Assembly: GCA_030374805.1 (NCBI GenBank)
Contig: JARGSG010000046.1
Span: 124,001 to 188,000 of the forward strand
From: Gracilaria gracilis
Lineage: Eukaryota > Rhodophyta > Florideophyceae > Gracilariales > Gracilariaceae
Reading direction: 5' to 3'
DNA length: 64,000 bases
A program made the translations under genes and the position numbers. Below, piece by piece: positions 54,631-64,000 of the stretch. Below the pieces are notes generated by a model. That model was not told where the DNA came from. It worked only from the letters and a program-made list of their open reading frames with translations, and did not search any database. How positions within the stretch are numbered: the first letter of the stretch is position 1; every line of letters starts with the position of its first letter.

Positions 54631-55400
54631 GTGGTAATGGCGAGAGTAACGCATGACCAAAAGAAAGAGGTCCTGACAGAACGACAACAGTGACTACGAA
54701 TATATGAAAGCAAAGAAATAAGAAGACTGAGCCAAAAGTTGCAGAGATGTTCTGCTCTCTGTCACGTACTTTCCCACATTTCGAAACACTACTCTCTTCT
54801 CCTGCGATATATGTTTATAGCACTGAATATCAATGACGTAAGATGCACCGCAAATGCATCCAAAGCCTTCAAAGGAGACTCGTGTGCTCTTGAGCCAAGT
54901 GTGAGGGTGTTTTTTGTTTTTCCAACCTCTAGTAGGTGGCGAGACATGTAGTAGGTTATAATTATAATTAGAGTCGCTAGAAAGGTCATAAACCCATGTT
55001 TTGTGTGTAGAGTACTGTGCTAGCACGTAAGAGAATCACACGAGGCATCAATCGTGTTTTCTAAAAACTGGACATGAACACGACAAATCTCTGCTGGCGT
55101 TGTTTGTGTTGGTGTGGATGAATAAGGGGCTTGGAGAAGGCTTGGGTGCGGACTCTGCTAACCAGACTCTGATATCATCTCGCCAGCCGAAAAGCTCCCA
55201 TAAAGGTGGGGGACCTCAGGCGCGTTCGATGACTGGGAGAAGCTATAATGAAGTGCAATGGTTTCTCTGACTGCTTCATGGGGCAAGTAAATCTCACTCT
55301 CGAGATATCGCTTTACTTGGTCCTGAAAAATTCGTTTTGCGCGAACGGGCAAAGGTATGGGGGTTTGCTCATAAAGGTGAAGGTAATGCGGGGGCAGTCC

Positions 55401-55430
55401 GTTGGCAACAACGCTGGCGTTGTTGCCAAC
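55401..55430. repeat. Perfect 14-bp-arm palindrome
   Basis: GTTGGCAACAACGC, spacer TG, GCGTTGTTGCCAAC. A partial third copy (CAACGGCTGCGTTGTTGTCAG) follows within 35 bases. Possible operator-like site or foldback remnant. Confidence 0.6.
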
Positions 55431-55664
55431 TGACGAGAGCAACGGCTGCGTTGTTGTCAGCTGACGGGAGGCGGTGCGTCTGCAGCCAATCATAAGAGCG
55501 CTCTCTGATGCCCAGCAGTGTCGAAATGGACGCGCTTGTTATTGGTGACAAATCCGTGTGAGATTTGTACACTTGTATGATGCGCTGAGCACTTTTGGAA
55601 TGTGCTGTTTGAATTCGGAGGAGGAAACGCGATGCACGGACACGTAGAATGGGCAGTGCAACTC

Positions 55665-55735
55665 TCTCTGGCTCTCGTCCTCTCTCTTCCTCTCTCGTCC
55701 TCTCTCTTCCTCTCTCTTCCTCTCTCTTCTTCTCG
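55665..55735. repeat. CT-rich microsatellite
   Basis: Repeats of CTCTCTTCCTCTCTCGTC-type units. The open frames across it (Arg/Glu-rich on the minus strand) are by-products. Confidence 0.8.
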
Positions 55736-56031
55736 AAGTAGAATCCATTGTGTGTGGATCGACAATACAATCGCCAGCCTCAACGAACAGGTTTACCCAG
55801 TCGCTTCTCGCCATTTGGCGAGCAGCAGCATTCTTCTTGAGACGCATTCTGCCTGGGTTTCTCCACGCACAATAGGGCTACAGGCAGTATTGTAGGATTA
55901 CTTCTTTGGTGCAACGGTGTTAATAAGGGGTTTGGTGATGTTTCGAAATGGAAGAACAGGACTTATCAACTTGTTTAGACGTAACCGCTACATGTACTGA
56001 ATACCGAACATATTAAAAGTGCATACCGCAA

Positions 56032-56511
56032 TCATTGGAGAGGTAGATCCTTGGTACACAAAAGGCAGGCATACATCTTATCGTACGTGCTCACAATGGA
56101 AATAGCAGCATAACTCGTTTTGTCCATAATCTCAGTTGCGAATCTGAATCTGTCCTCCGGCTTCAGTTCGTCATCCGGGCACACACCTCTTTCCACAACA
56201 TCGCTTCTGCTGAGTTCAAATCCATATATGGAATCTGAGTTCAATTTTTCGATTATAGACTTTGTGTCAAGGTTTTCGCCGCGGTGGAACACTCGCTGGT
56301 ACCATATGTAAGAAACGCCAATGTTCAAATTGCATAGATTGTCCAGCCCTGTTTTTGCCAAACCGACGTTGTGCAACTGCCCTAGTTCAAACAGAGTTTC
56401 ATCCCATTTCCACTCCGTTACACCTGCACTGAACTTCTCGCGATTGATTCTGTTAAACGCCTTTCGGGCGAGGTGGTCCATGCTGACGGTAGTATTTGCG
56501 GGATGCGCCAT
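56032..56511 (-). CDS. CAP/SCP-domain-like protein
   Basis: Intronless 159-residue protein from ATG 56511. KAFNRINREKF...WKWDETLFELGQLHN fits the start of CAP domains (N..R......WD..L...A..H), and YAAISIVSTYDKMYACLLC fits their last beta strand. The central histidine/glutamate signature of canonical CAP proteins is not obvious, and there is no signal peptide, so it could be a diverged cytosolic member or unrelated. TTAAATAAA, about 90 bases upstream (near 56600), is a candidate TATA box. It lies between the GH16 and channel genes, all on the minus strand. Confidence 0.45.
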   Translation of the reverse strand: MAHPANTTVSMDHLARKAFNRINREKFSAGVTEWKWDETLFELGQLHNVGLAKTGLDNLCNLNIGVSYIWYQRVFHRGENLDTKSIIEKLNSDSIYGFELSRSDVVERGVCPDDELKPEDRFRFATEIMDKTSYAAISIVSTYDKMYACLLCTKDLPLQ

Positions 56512-56619
56512 TCTATAGTGTTCTTACGCAGTACGTTTTGTATCTCACCGCTTGCTCAAATATCTCAGAAGGTGAATCTAAAAGAGCTTGGAATGTTTTT
56601 ATTTAAGTATAGTACTCTT

Positions 56620-57799
56620 CGCCGGTGTGGTTTGATTTGCAGCGTCCACAGCAGTCCATTACTAATATGAGAAGTGTGTTGGTGGATGGCAAAGTACAAA
56701 ATGTGTCATTATTTTTCTCAGATTGTTGGAAGGGAAAGACGATAGGCCTTTCAAGTATTAAAAGTGGAAATCAGATTCATACATATATTCATCTTTATTT
56801 CTTTGGTCTATCCTGGATAACAATATAAAACTTTCATAAACATCGTGCTTTCGAGTTAGCGGTTAGTGTTAGCGAACGCATTAGCTTGCGCATGTATTTT
56901 TGACTGCGGAGGCTAATGCTAAAGACATGGCTCGCATTTCGGGGTTTCTAATAGTTTTCTGATAGTTTTAAGGTGAAGCCCGGCACGATGATTCCCTAGT
57001 CCTGGCCCTGAAAGTGTTCGGGTTTCACATCCTGTGAAATACACTTTGTACAGGCGTAATAGCTTTTCAATTAAGCCAGAAACTTATTTATTTGAGCTGA
57101 TTGACACGCGGAAGCTGACGTTGATGGTCGACATATTTCGGCTTCCACGTAAATGATGACTACTTGGAAGGCGCAGGAGCAAATGGAGTCCCGTTCTGTT
57201 TCAATTCACGAGTTGCCTTGTTTTAAATGCATTGAGATCGGATGAGCTCCATAGCGAGTTAAAATATGCGACACACATATTTCCTAAACACAAAGTTACT
57301 ACGCTGAAATAGGGTGTGAACTAAGTGAAATATGGGCGATAAATTGAATTATGAATGAACCACAGAATCCATTGTTTTCAAGTGCTCTAGTGAAATCATT
57401 TATTTGCTTAAAACTAATTGCAAACATAAGCTGTTAGAATACATATTTGATTTGGATTAATATTTTCGTGGACAAGGTACCTTTGAAAAGAACGAACCCT
57501 TCTATAAAACTGTTACATATCTGCTGACATATTTCTTCGTGTGTGTGCCGGGCTAATGTACTTTTCGAAAGAACACAGGTTTTGGACTCTACACGAGCGA
57601 ACTTCCCTACGCGGTTTTGTTCGCAAGGTATTCACAATCTCTGAAACAGCATTTCCCTCACCGAAGTTCAAACAATGGAGTTACATGATGGCCTCAATGA
57701 CGGCTCAATGGGCCGTGCTGAAATCCCAATCCTTCCCCCAACCTGTTGAAGCATCAATTCTTCCCAGCGGTAACTCCCCAATGGAAGTATACGAACAAG
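56620..57799. other. Intergenic; no recognised gene
   Basis: Between the CAP-like gene and the 3' end of the channel gene. Nothing recognisable on either strand. Confidence 0.45.
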
Positions 57800-59623
57800 C
57801 TAGGCGGTACCCTCATCCTGACCGCCTTCCGAGGAGAAGGTGCTTACCGTCCTCAAAGATTCCAGCTTAGCTTCAGGACATTCAACTGTAATAGTTACAT
57901 CTCGTGTTCCATTCTTACTCACGGTTCGTTGTGGAATGAAAACCATTGCCAGAAACAAAGCTCCTCCCACAGAAAATGCGATGATGAAGAAGATTCGAAG
58001 CTTGTGGAAGTTCAAGGTGGTGTTCACATCCGCTCTGCACGATGGGAGATTGGTGAGGTACTTTTCAAGATTTGAAATCGTCCGATTCCTCATCAGTGAG
58101 AGAGTGACCAGACTCATTGGTTCTGTCAGGCTACTTCCCTTGGGAAGGATCATAGACAGGCCACCGTTTGCTAATGGTTGCCCCACGATCACAAAATACC
58201 CGCAGTATCGTTCCCGAATTGCGGTTGTAACGACCGATTCGAGGGCTAAGGAGTACCTGCATCGTCGGTTCTCAACTGCATCGAATAAAGATTGATACGA
58301 ATCGAAGAAAGTTGGGGGGTTCTGATCATGGCATTCGCTATCGACAACGACAAGAAGGAAAATGCAAGTCAGTCCACTGATACGCCCCAAAAGGCAAAGA
58401 AATGTGAAGCATACTCAATGGCGATGGACCGTTTCCAATAGGTCTCGAGAGCACCTCCCCTTACTATGCACATTTCGGATGGATCTATTTTGCATTTGAG
58501 AAGATCGGCTGCTGTTTCAAACCTGGCCTCGATGGATTCCTGTACTAAGAATGCTCTGGACATTTTCCACAGACACAGGAAGATATGAGAAGAGTGACTT
58601 TTTCGGGTGACAGAAACAATATGATTCAATACGGTGAGATACTTACGTCATGCTGGCCTCATACGATAGGATCAGAAAGAGGGCGGATACGGCAACGACA
58701 AGATTCAGACACCATTGACGCGTGGTATGTCCGTTTTCGACAACAGGCTCATCGGAGAGCAAGAGCATTCTCATCACTATAGCGTTAGCAGTTGAATACC
58801 ATTCAGTATCTGAAACAGTTAGCTTTCCATCTCCCACAACAAGTATTCGATGTTTAAGACTTACATGTACTCTGAGTAGCTTTCCTCAACCGGAACGGCA
58901 AGTTGCTCTTGGTAAGATAGTGTCCGTACCGTCGAAGTCTAGATTTGGTCTCAGGCAGCGGGTCATATGGAGCAGGAACAGCGAATCGATCGTCAAGAAT
59001 CTTCAAAAAAGTGAACATAAGAAACAAAGCCAGAATTGAAATCCAAGCCTTGCGGTCAAAGGTCTGAACGAAGAACCAAAGCTTACCGGAGACGGTGGCC
59101 TCAGATACATGTGTAAACACTACGTATTGGTCGTACGTGAACGGTGGCAGGAAGTCGACAAGTTCGAAGCGACTGGGCGTTTGGAACCAGCCGCCGATAC
59201 CGATATCACACAAGCAATCTGGCGAATCAATGATTTGGCCCGTTTCCAGGTCGGTACAATCGTGCATTGAGGAGACGGCGGCGTTGAAGTCAGCGGATGG
59301 TGGTGGGATTGGAGCTTTGGTTGAGCAGGTCCACCCCAGAAAGGATTGGTGTTCGAGCAGATGATCCTTGATGACGCCGTCCAAACCATTCTGTGACGTG
59401 GGGAGGAAGACATGAGTGCGTTGTTAGTGGCACTGCGGCTGCTTCCCAAAGGCGCTGATGGGTAACGTACGTTCCAGAAGCTGCGTTCGTTGAGAAAACT
59501 GATGGGAGATTCATCCATGACGCAACATCGCAGCGGGGGATGCGTGGACAACTGGTTTCGTGCGGCGAGCACGATGTCGAACAGCGCTAGCGACGTGGAG
59601 ACGAAGAAAAGCAGGTGTCTCAT
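57800..59623 (-). CDS. Ionotropic glutamate receptor-like channel (five exons)
   Basis: Exons 59623-59471, 59390-58865, 58809-58647, 58555-58415 and 58337-57800, joined by GT-AG introns of 80, 55, 91 and 77 nt; all phases agree and give 506 residues. Residues 1-21 are a signal peptide. The S1 ligand-binding lobe includes GIGGWFQTPSRFELVDFLPP. M1 is at about 165-183 (AWISILALFLMFTFLKIL). A pore-like segment precedes M3 (LVVAVSALFLILSYEASMTAF, the SYTANLAAF position). The S2 lobe (FFDSYQSLFDAV, ILPKGSSLTEP, LEKYL) ends with M4 at about 440-461. It lacks the large extracellular amino-terminal domain of animal and plant receptors, so it is a minimal channel. Ligand unknown. Located in the plasma or an internal membrane. 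No clear TATA box; two large hairpins lie upstream. Confidence 0.8.
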
Positions 59624-59854
59624 GGTTGTGAGATCGGACTCGGTAATCCGAGAAGAACGACGCTCAGTTGGCGGCGGGGGCGACGGATTGTCGGCCGAGA
59701 ACTGGCAGGAGACAAAACAAAGTTAGCCATTGTCACGAGGACAGTTTCTACCGCAGTGTATGCCGAATACGCTCCGCTGCGCGAGAAAAAGGGGGGCGTA
59801 TCGTATGAGGTGAACGATATTCGCCATCTTCGAAAAAGAAACGTGAAGTATGAG

Positions 59855-59974
59855 TTATATCCACAACCGAGTGCAAATAACGGGGCACGAGACAGCAAAA
59901 TTGGGCCCGGGTCGAAGGCGAGGGACCAATTTGTCGGTCGAGTGGCCCGTTATTGCACGAGGTTGTGGATATAA
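59855..59974. repeat. Large hairpin 1 upstream of the channel gene
   Basis: Arms TTATATCCACAACC...GCAAATAACGGG...AAATTGG and the inverse CCAATTTG...CCCGTTATTGC...GGTTGTGGATATAA, about 50 bp each with few mismatches, around a short GC-rich loop. Confidence 0.75.
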
Positions 59975-59992
59975 TTCGCTTATCGAACGACC

Positions 59993-60152
59993 TCACGTGA
60001 CTCTGATATAGCGAAACCGCCTCCCCACTGATGGATGCTATATCACGATTTTTAGAAATATTCGCCATAGATTAGCTCCAAACTGCGTTCTATGGCAAGC
60101 TGATATAGCAACGTACTGGGGAGGCGGTTTGCGCTATATCAAGCGCACGTGA
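59993..60152. repeat. Large hairpin 2 with CACGTG ends
   Basis: TCACGTG...TGATATAGCGAAACCGCCTC and the inverse GAGGCGGTTTGCGCTATATCA...CACGTGA at the two ends. A further GCTATATCA/TGATATAGC pair lies inside. It follows hairpin 1 after 18 bases. Confidence 0.75.
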
Positions 60153-60890
60153 TGATGCGAAGTTTTATTTTGCAAAAAGGATTCAAGTGACCCGGCATCC
60201 TGGGCCGGAGTGTGATAACCGCGGACCGCTTGCTTATCACACACCGGGCGAGTGCGATGAAGTGTAACATCTACACAAGCAGCTTGAATTGGGTATGAGG
60301 CTCGTATATCGAAGCTTGTCGATAAGTATGAAATGGAGCACTCGAGCTGCGAAGCATTGGTTTGCCGCCCAACTCCAGTTGCGTATGTATGAATAAACCT
60401 AGATGGGGTTGGCATCGAAAACAATACCAAATGTGAACCACAGCCACATAATAACCTTATGTGACGCTCTTCATCGTCATAATGACTTGCCTTACTGTAA
60501 TTGGCTGACTGACGCGCACAAAGGCTCGTGCCTTTCCATTTCTCTCCTCAGGCATTGTTTAAAGCAATTCATGAATGACCACGATAATGGGTCACTTTTT
60601 CTTTCAACCTCACTACCCATCCCGTACAATACGCATCCAGAAACAACGGAGTCACGCCCCGATTAGAGTGGAATATTAAAACTTCAAGAGATCCAAACCC
60701 ATGCCTGTAAGATAATGGTGCTTTATCCTCAAATGGCAGTGATGCTCCGAACCAGTCTTTGTCCTCTACTTGGACTTTGCAATGCATGAAACAACTCAAG
60801 AGGGTAAAAAAGCGGTGTGCATTGGGTTACACCCCCATACCATCCTTACTTACACAATCTGTTTAGTTTGTACACCGGCAGCGTAGGAGC
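60153..60890. other. Stretch with no recognised gene
   Basis: Short frames only between the hairpins and the helicase fragment. Confidence 0.45.
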
Positions 60891-60896
60891 AGTTGG

Positions 60897-61283
60897 TTGC
60901 AATGGGGCAAGCTACCTCAAGCAGAAGCAACACCAGCAGTGTTAATTGAGCCTCAACGTTTTGATGGAGTGAAACGCCCCGTAATTGTACTCGCCCACGC
61001 AATGGCGATGCAAAAGAGTCAATCTTTAACACTTGCATTTTTCGCAGTCGCTCCTCACGAAACGTTGTGCATGGGGGCACTTTACGTGGCTATCTCTAGA
61101 TTTGCATCGGCAAAAAGAAATTATACGGGCTTCTCTTGTTTCTCCATATACACTCCACAAGTTTCATGGGTAGGCAACCGCTATTCGAAAGATCGACAGC
61201 CAGTCTTCTTCCAAACAATAGTTTCAAGTCTTTATGGTTTCAAGAGACGATGCTTAAGCTTATGCCTTGACACAATCAGATAG
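60897..61283 (+). pseudogene. C-terminal fragment of a PIF1-like helicase
   Basis: VIVLAHAMAMQKSQSLTLAF followed by CMGALYVAISRFASAKR is the end of SF1B helicases (the 'A.TIHKSQG.TL' and 'YVALSR' motifs V-VI). The Walker A and other N-terminal motifs are absent upstream, and no ATG starts this frame (the open frame begins at a TTG). The canonical KSQG glycine reads Ser and VALSR reads VAISR. Such tails come from PIF1 genes or Helitron transposons; no RC-Rep domain or Helitron end was seen. Regard as a truncated remnant. Confidence 0.5.
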
Positions 61284-61603
61284 GTTAAACTGGCGTTTAG
61301 CCCACACAAAGCAGTGTTGGCTTGTGAGAACTTTTAGTATTGGTGTGAAGCAGCATGTGTTTTTGAGCAATTAGGGAGTCTAAATTTCCTTTGAAAAACT
61401 CAGTTTTGAATGGCTTCCTCTCTAAACTTTTGGCCGTATTCAAAATTTTGAATGGTTTTAATGAAGTGCTTTGGACTGGGTTTAAAAATTTGAGTGGTGA
61501 AACCATTTAAAATTTTGAATGCAATCAGGAGTACTGTAAGGCGTACTTTGACTGCTTCATGCATACAGTACGCGTGTGCTTTGTGTTTGTTGGCGTCCGT
61601 TCC
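61284..61603. other. Intergenic with short degenerate repeats
   Basis: Words of the type TTTAAAATTTTGAATGG recur several times between 61390 and 61530, in both orientations. No gene. Confidence 0.4.
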
Positions 61604-61606
61604 AAT

Positions 61607-62539
61607 GGGAGAATCCGAAAATTCCTATCGTTCCAAACTTCTAACTGCTGCGCGAATCAGATGGCGGCACGTAGACGCTCTTGCTGCCTTTCTTTGGGAC
61701 TCTGGATAGGGTAAGCGGGACCCTATCCAAAGTTCCAATTGTGGGCAACAGAGAACTTTCAACTAAGTGGCAAACAGGTTTACTCAACCGAATCTGCAGT
61801 ATACGCACCGAAGTACTGCCACTCCCACCCGCCGCACTTGCCAAAACAAACCAAGCAAACCTTCTGATTTACACAGCCACAGCGCCGCCCAGCGATTTTC
61901 CTACTCCCACACATTGCCTCGACGCCCAACGTCAACCTCTCTGCGACTCTTTAGATAGTCGTACGCACTCTCCGCGTCAATTTGAAGCCCGCGCTTGTTG
62001 AGTTTCCCTGTTTTGGCCCGTACGCGCTGTACAAAAGCAGCAAGATGTGAAGCCTATATTTTTCAAACAACGCAATCACCTTCTTCAGCCTAAATCAGAC
62101 GTTCTTGTCCATACCGTAGAAGTACGTGAGCGTTTGCGCGTTGCGAAACATGTCTCGTGCCTGCTTGATAAACCAACCAATACTTCGTAGCCGTCCACCG
62201 CGCCTGATAACCCTGCAATGGTTCACGTCTTAAATTGTGGCATTCCATTCGAGCCGGAGCTCCGCGCCTAACATTAGTCGCCTTCTACAAATGAGAATTC
62301 TGGATAATCCAAAGCACCAAGATGGTAGCCGCGGTGCATGTCGGCCGAGACGGTTTGCCGTCCTGCTGAGAGCGTGGCCAACTGATGCACAGCCCACTAT
62401 ATATGAATGCGCTCAAAAAAAGCGTTCTGGTTACATGAAAGTTTGTGTAACTGTAGCGGGCCTGTCTCAGTTTGGATGGAGACAGGTCCCTAGCTACCCA
62501 TTTGGTAGTCTGGAACGATAGGAATTTTCGGATTCTCCC
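61607..62539. mobile_element. Nonautonomous inverted-repeat element, copy 2 (TSD AAT)
   Basis: Same ends (GGGAGAATCCGAAAATTCC and inverse) and same AAT target duplication (61604-61606, 62540-62542) as copy 1 at 49560-50497, but the interior is in the opposite orientation. 933 bp. Interiors are readily alignable but visibly diverged, with no intact frame. Confidence 0.8.
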
Positions 62540-62542
62540 AAT

Positions 62543-62955
62543 AAAACATCAACTTCGGTTTGGCCAAAAGACCGTACAGGTAATAGTGTTATCAGCTTGG
62601 GTACTCATTTGAGGAAACCTTTCTTCCTGCCGGGTGCCAATTAACCCGCGCCACTCAGGTGCGTACAAACATTTGCTCATTTGCTTACACAGTTTAAACG
62701 TGAGGGCAAGTCCATGAACGCCGCCCTGTGGCGAGCTACGAAGGTACCTTCTTGAACTGATACGATAACGCGTTTCGTTCCGTGCAGCTTAGAATTGGAG
62801 CATGTTCCGAATCAATAATCGCCATGCAGCATGGAGTATCATAGCCATATCATACTATAGTACTACCTTCGTAGTACTGGAACTCTAATCTTCATGAAAC
62901 TGGCATTGGCAAAAAGAAACCCTAGCACAGATGTAACCGTTGGACTAGTAATGAC
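62543..62955. other. Intergenic; no recognised gene
   Basis: Upstream of the last gene; nothing beyond the tandem repeat listed next. Confidence 0.4.
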
Positions 62956-62956
62956 T

Positions 62957-63000
62957 TTTCACGTACAATGACGTTTCACGTACAATGACGTTTCATGTCA
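62957..63000 (+). promoter_or_regulatory. 17-bp tandem repeat with TGACGT cores upstream of the secreted-protein gene
   Basis: TTTCACGTACAATGACG twice in full and once in part. TGACG/CACGT words resemble bZIP-type sites. It sits about 290 bases before the ATG at 63286. Confidence 0.4.
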
Positions 63001-63207
63001 GTGTACAACCAACGGTAACGTTCTGTTTTTGTGGTTTCTCGTTGCCCATACACGCGCAAAAGGTTGTTACCAGATATGGTAGGGTATTGTACACTTCAAC
63101 GGATATGACCTCGTCTGTCATATCCGGTACAGGGCATCAAACAGTACGGCGTTTTGGCACGGCTTTGAACCCTCATACTCTGCTCTTGAGGTCCTCCGCT
63201 GTCCGTC

Positions 63208-63214
63208 ATTTAAG
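63208..63214 (+). promoter_or_regulatory. TATA-like box of the secreted-protein gene
   Basis: ATTTAAG, 72-78 bases upstream of ATG 63286, the same spacing as in other genes of the window. Confidence 0.35.
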
Positions 63215-63285
63215 CCCCCCGAGGCAACGCTAGACGACTCGCGACTCGTGCGTGGGCCCATCAACCCCCCAGCCCAGCGTTCACA

Positions 63286-64000
63286 ATGGCCCTCCACAAC
63301 GTTGTTGCAGCCCTCTTGTTGGCCGCCATTGCCTCGGTCGTTCATCCATCCCACGCCCGCCGCACCTGCGCCATCGCCACGCACCGAGTGACCGGAAAGA
63401 ACAGCCTCTTCTCCCTCATATGCCGTTGCGACAACCTTCCCGAAATGATCGGCCGCTCCATCCGCTTCCTAGACCCGCACACGCCGGACACCATCGCCCA
63501 GGAACAGCTCACCGTCGACTGCATCGAGCACCTCAAGCCGAGGATGGCCCGAGCCTGCGTGCACAGCGGCGCCGCTTTCGAACGCAGCGCCGCACACGTA
63601 TTGCGCAATTGCATGGACAAAAGGCCCCAAAACCCTTCTGCCGAAGGACTGCAGCCATTCACGTTTAAGAAAGATCGCTGTGAGACCGAGTTCAGAGAGC
63701 TGGATGTGGAGCGCATGGAAGCTCTTTTGGTGTGTGCTTGTACTCAACGAGCGGGCTATTTGGTGCATCCCGGCGTGATTCAATTCATTACAAACGACTC
63801 GCCTGTGGGATCCGGCGCAGAGCAGAGGCTGCTTCAGGAGTGTACTGAGGAGGCTTTACCTTCGTTAAATGACGCCTGTCGTAATATACCGGAGCGCTTT
63901 GATCTTAGGGGTGCGCAGGCTTTCAATGTGTGCTGTAAGAGGGCGCGAGTGTTGTTTGACGATGAGAAGCTCAAGTGTCAGGCCATTGTTCCAGACGTCG
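63286..64000 (+). CDS. Secreted cysteine-rich protein, runs off the window
   Basis: ATG 63286 opens 238 codons without a stop to the window end. Residues 1-24 are a clear signal peptide (MALHNVVAALLLAAIASVV...HA). The mature part has about 14 cysteines at irregular spacing (C28, C46, C48, then single Cys in TVDCIEH, ARACVH, LRNCMD and DRCETE, CAC, QECTEE, NDACRN, CC and LKCQ), likely all in disulfides. No family recognised. The segment repeats the pattern 'L.C.C...R......HP..I' twice (near 44-60 and 168-190), so it may be an internally duplicated extracellular protein. Locally GC-rich, unlike the AT-rich repeats around it. Intronless so far. The frame is missed if only closed frames are considered. 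Confidence 0.7.
   Translation, partial: MALHNVVAALLLAAIASVVHPSHARRTCAIATHRVTGKNSLFSLICRCDNLPEMIGRSIRFLDPHTPDTIAQEQLTVDCIEHLKPRMARACVHSGAAFERSAAHVLRNCMDKRPQNPSAEGLQPFTFKKDRCETEFRELDVERMEALLVCACTQRAGYLVHPGVIQFITNDSPVGSGAEQRLLQECTEEALPSLNDACRNIPERFDLRGAQAFNVCCKRARVLFDDEKLKCQAIVPDV

Larger units (their letters stand above)
54640..56031. other. Intergenic with palindrome and CT microsatellite
   Basis: No gene supported. Contains the perfect palindrome at 55401-55430 and a CT-rich microsatellite at about 55665-55735. Confidence 0.45.

Noticed and set aside
55490-55895. Arg/Glu-rich frames near the CT microsatellite
   Set aside because: They are produced by the microsatellite itself.
60134-60430. 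98-codon minus-strand frame next to the hairpins
   Set aside because: No domain and partly inside the inverted repeat.
1-64000. CRISPR arrays, rRNA genes, bacterial operons
   Set aside because: No regularly spaced short repeats, no rRNA core sequences, no Shine-Dalgarno-led gene chains; introns and TATA boxes show eukaryotic DNA.

Overview
The window is eukaryotic nuclear DNA. Genes have short GT-AG introns (53-91 nt), TATA-like boxes lie about 72-115 bp upstream of several start codons, and about two thirds of the sequence is transposon or transposon debris. A host gene cluster at 51.6-59.7 kb encodes an agarase/porphyranase-type GH16 glycosidase and an ionotropic-glutamate-receptor-like channel. 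Together with intron-poor genes packed between repeat-rich blocks, this suggests a marine alga, with a red alga as my best guess. That assignment is inference, not proof.

Layout. 0-1.6 kb: broken Plavaka/Transposase_21 (CACTA-type) transposase. 1.6-11.2 kb: no convincing gene; it holds a long pyrimidine-rich tract and two tRNA-like SINE traces. 11.18-26.34 kb: a unit bracketed by matching piggyBac-type ends (TTAA + CCCTTTAGGGAC) containing a broken piggyBac transposase with a convergent P2X7-tail-like accessory ORF, two tandem copies of a two-gene Harbinger/IS5-like element, and an intact 1111-codon transposase-like ORF that appears to combine a zinc finger, a DDE core, a SAP motif and a PD-(D/E)XK nuclease domain. 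27.2-29.2 kb: a decayed piggyBac zinc-ribbon copy and a small CxxC protein gene. 29.5-34.1 kb: a nearly whole DIRS-like tyrosine-recombinase retroelement with LTR-like direct repeats. 34.5-36.6 kb: hairpins and a minisatellite. 37.0-41.0 kb: a MULE transposon interrupted by an IS5-like transposase and running into a Gypsy reverse transcriptase fragment. 42.7-50.7 kb: a Gypsy (chromodomain) fossil whose 5' LTR is split by two later insertions. 50.8-51.3 kb: an RNase H fossil of a Copia-like element.

51.6-59.7 kb is the main host-gene island: a C2H2 zinc-finger protein, the GH16 enzyme, a CAP-like protein and the iGluR-like channel (five exons, 506 codons). Two adjacent large hairpins lie upstream of the channel gene. 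60.9-62.5 kb holds a PIF1-like helicase end and a second copy of a 0.93-kb inverted-repeat element. At 63.3 kb a gene for a secreted cysteine-rich protein begins and runs off the window.

The host genes do not form an obvious pathway. The mobile elements give a readable order of insertion: a Gypsy element, then two insertions into its LTR; and piggyBac-type ends around Harbinger-like elements. The most unusual item is the DDE-SAP-nuclease fusion at 22.4-25.7 kb.
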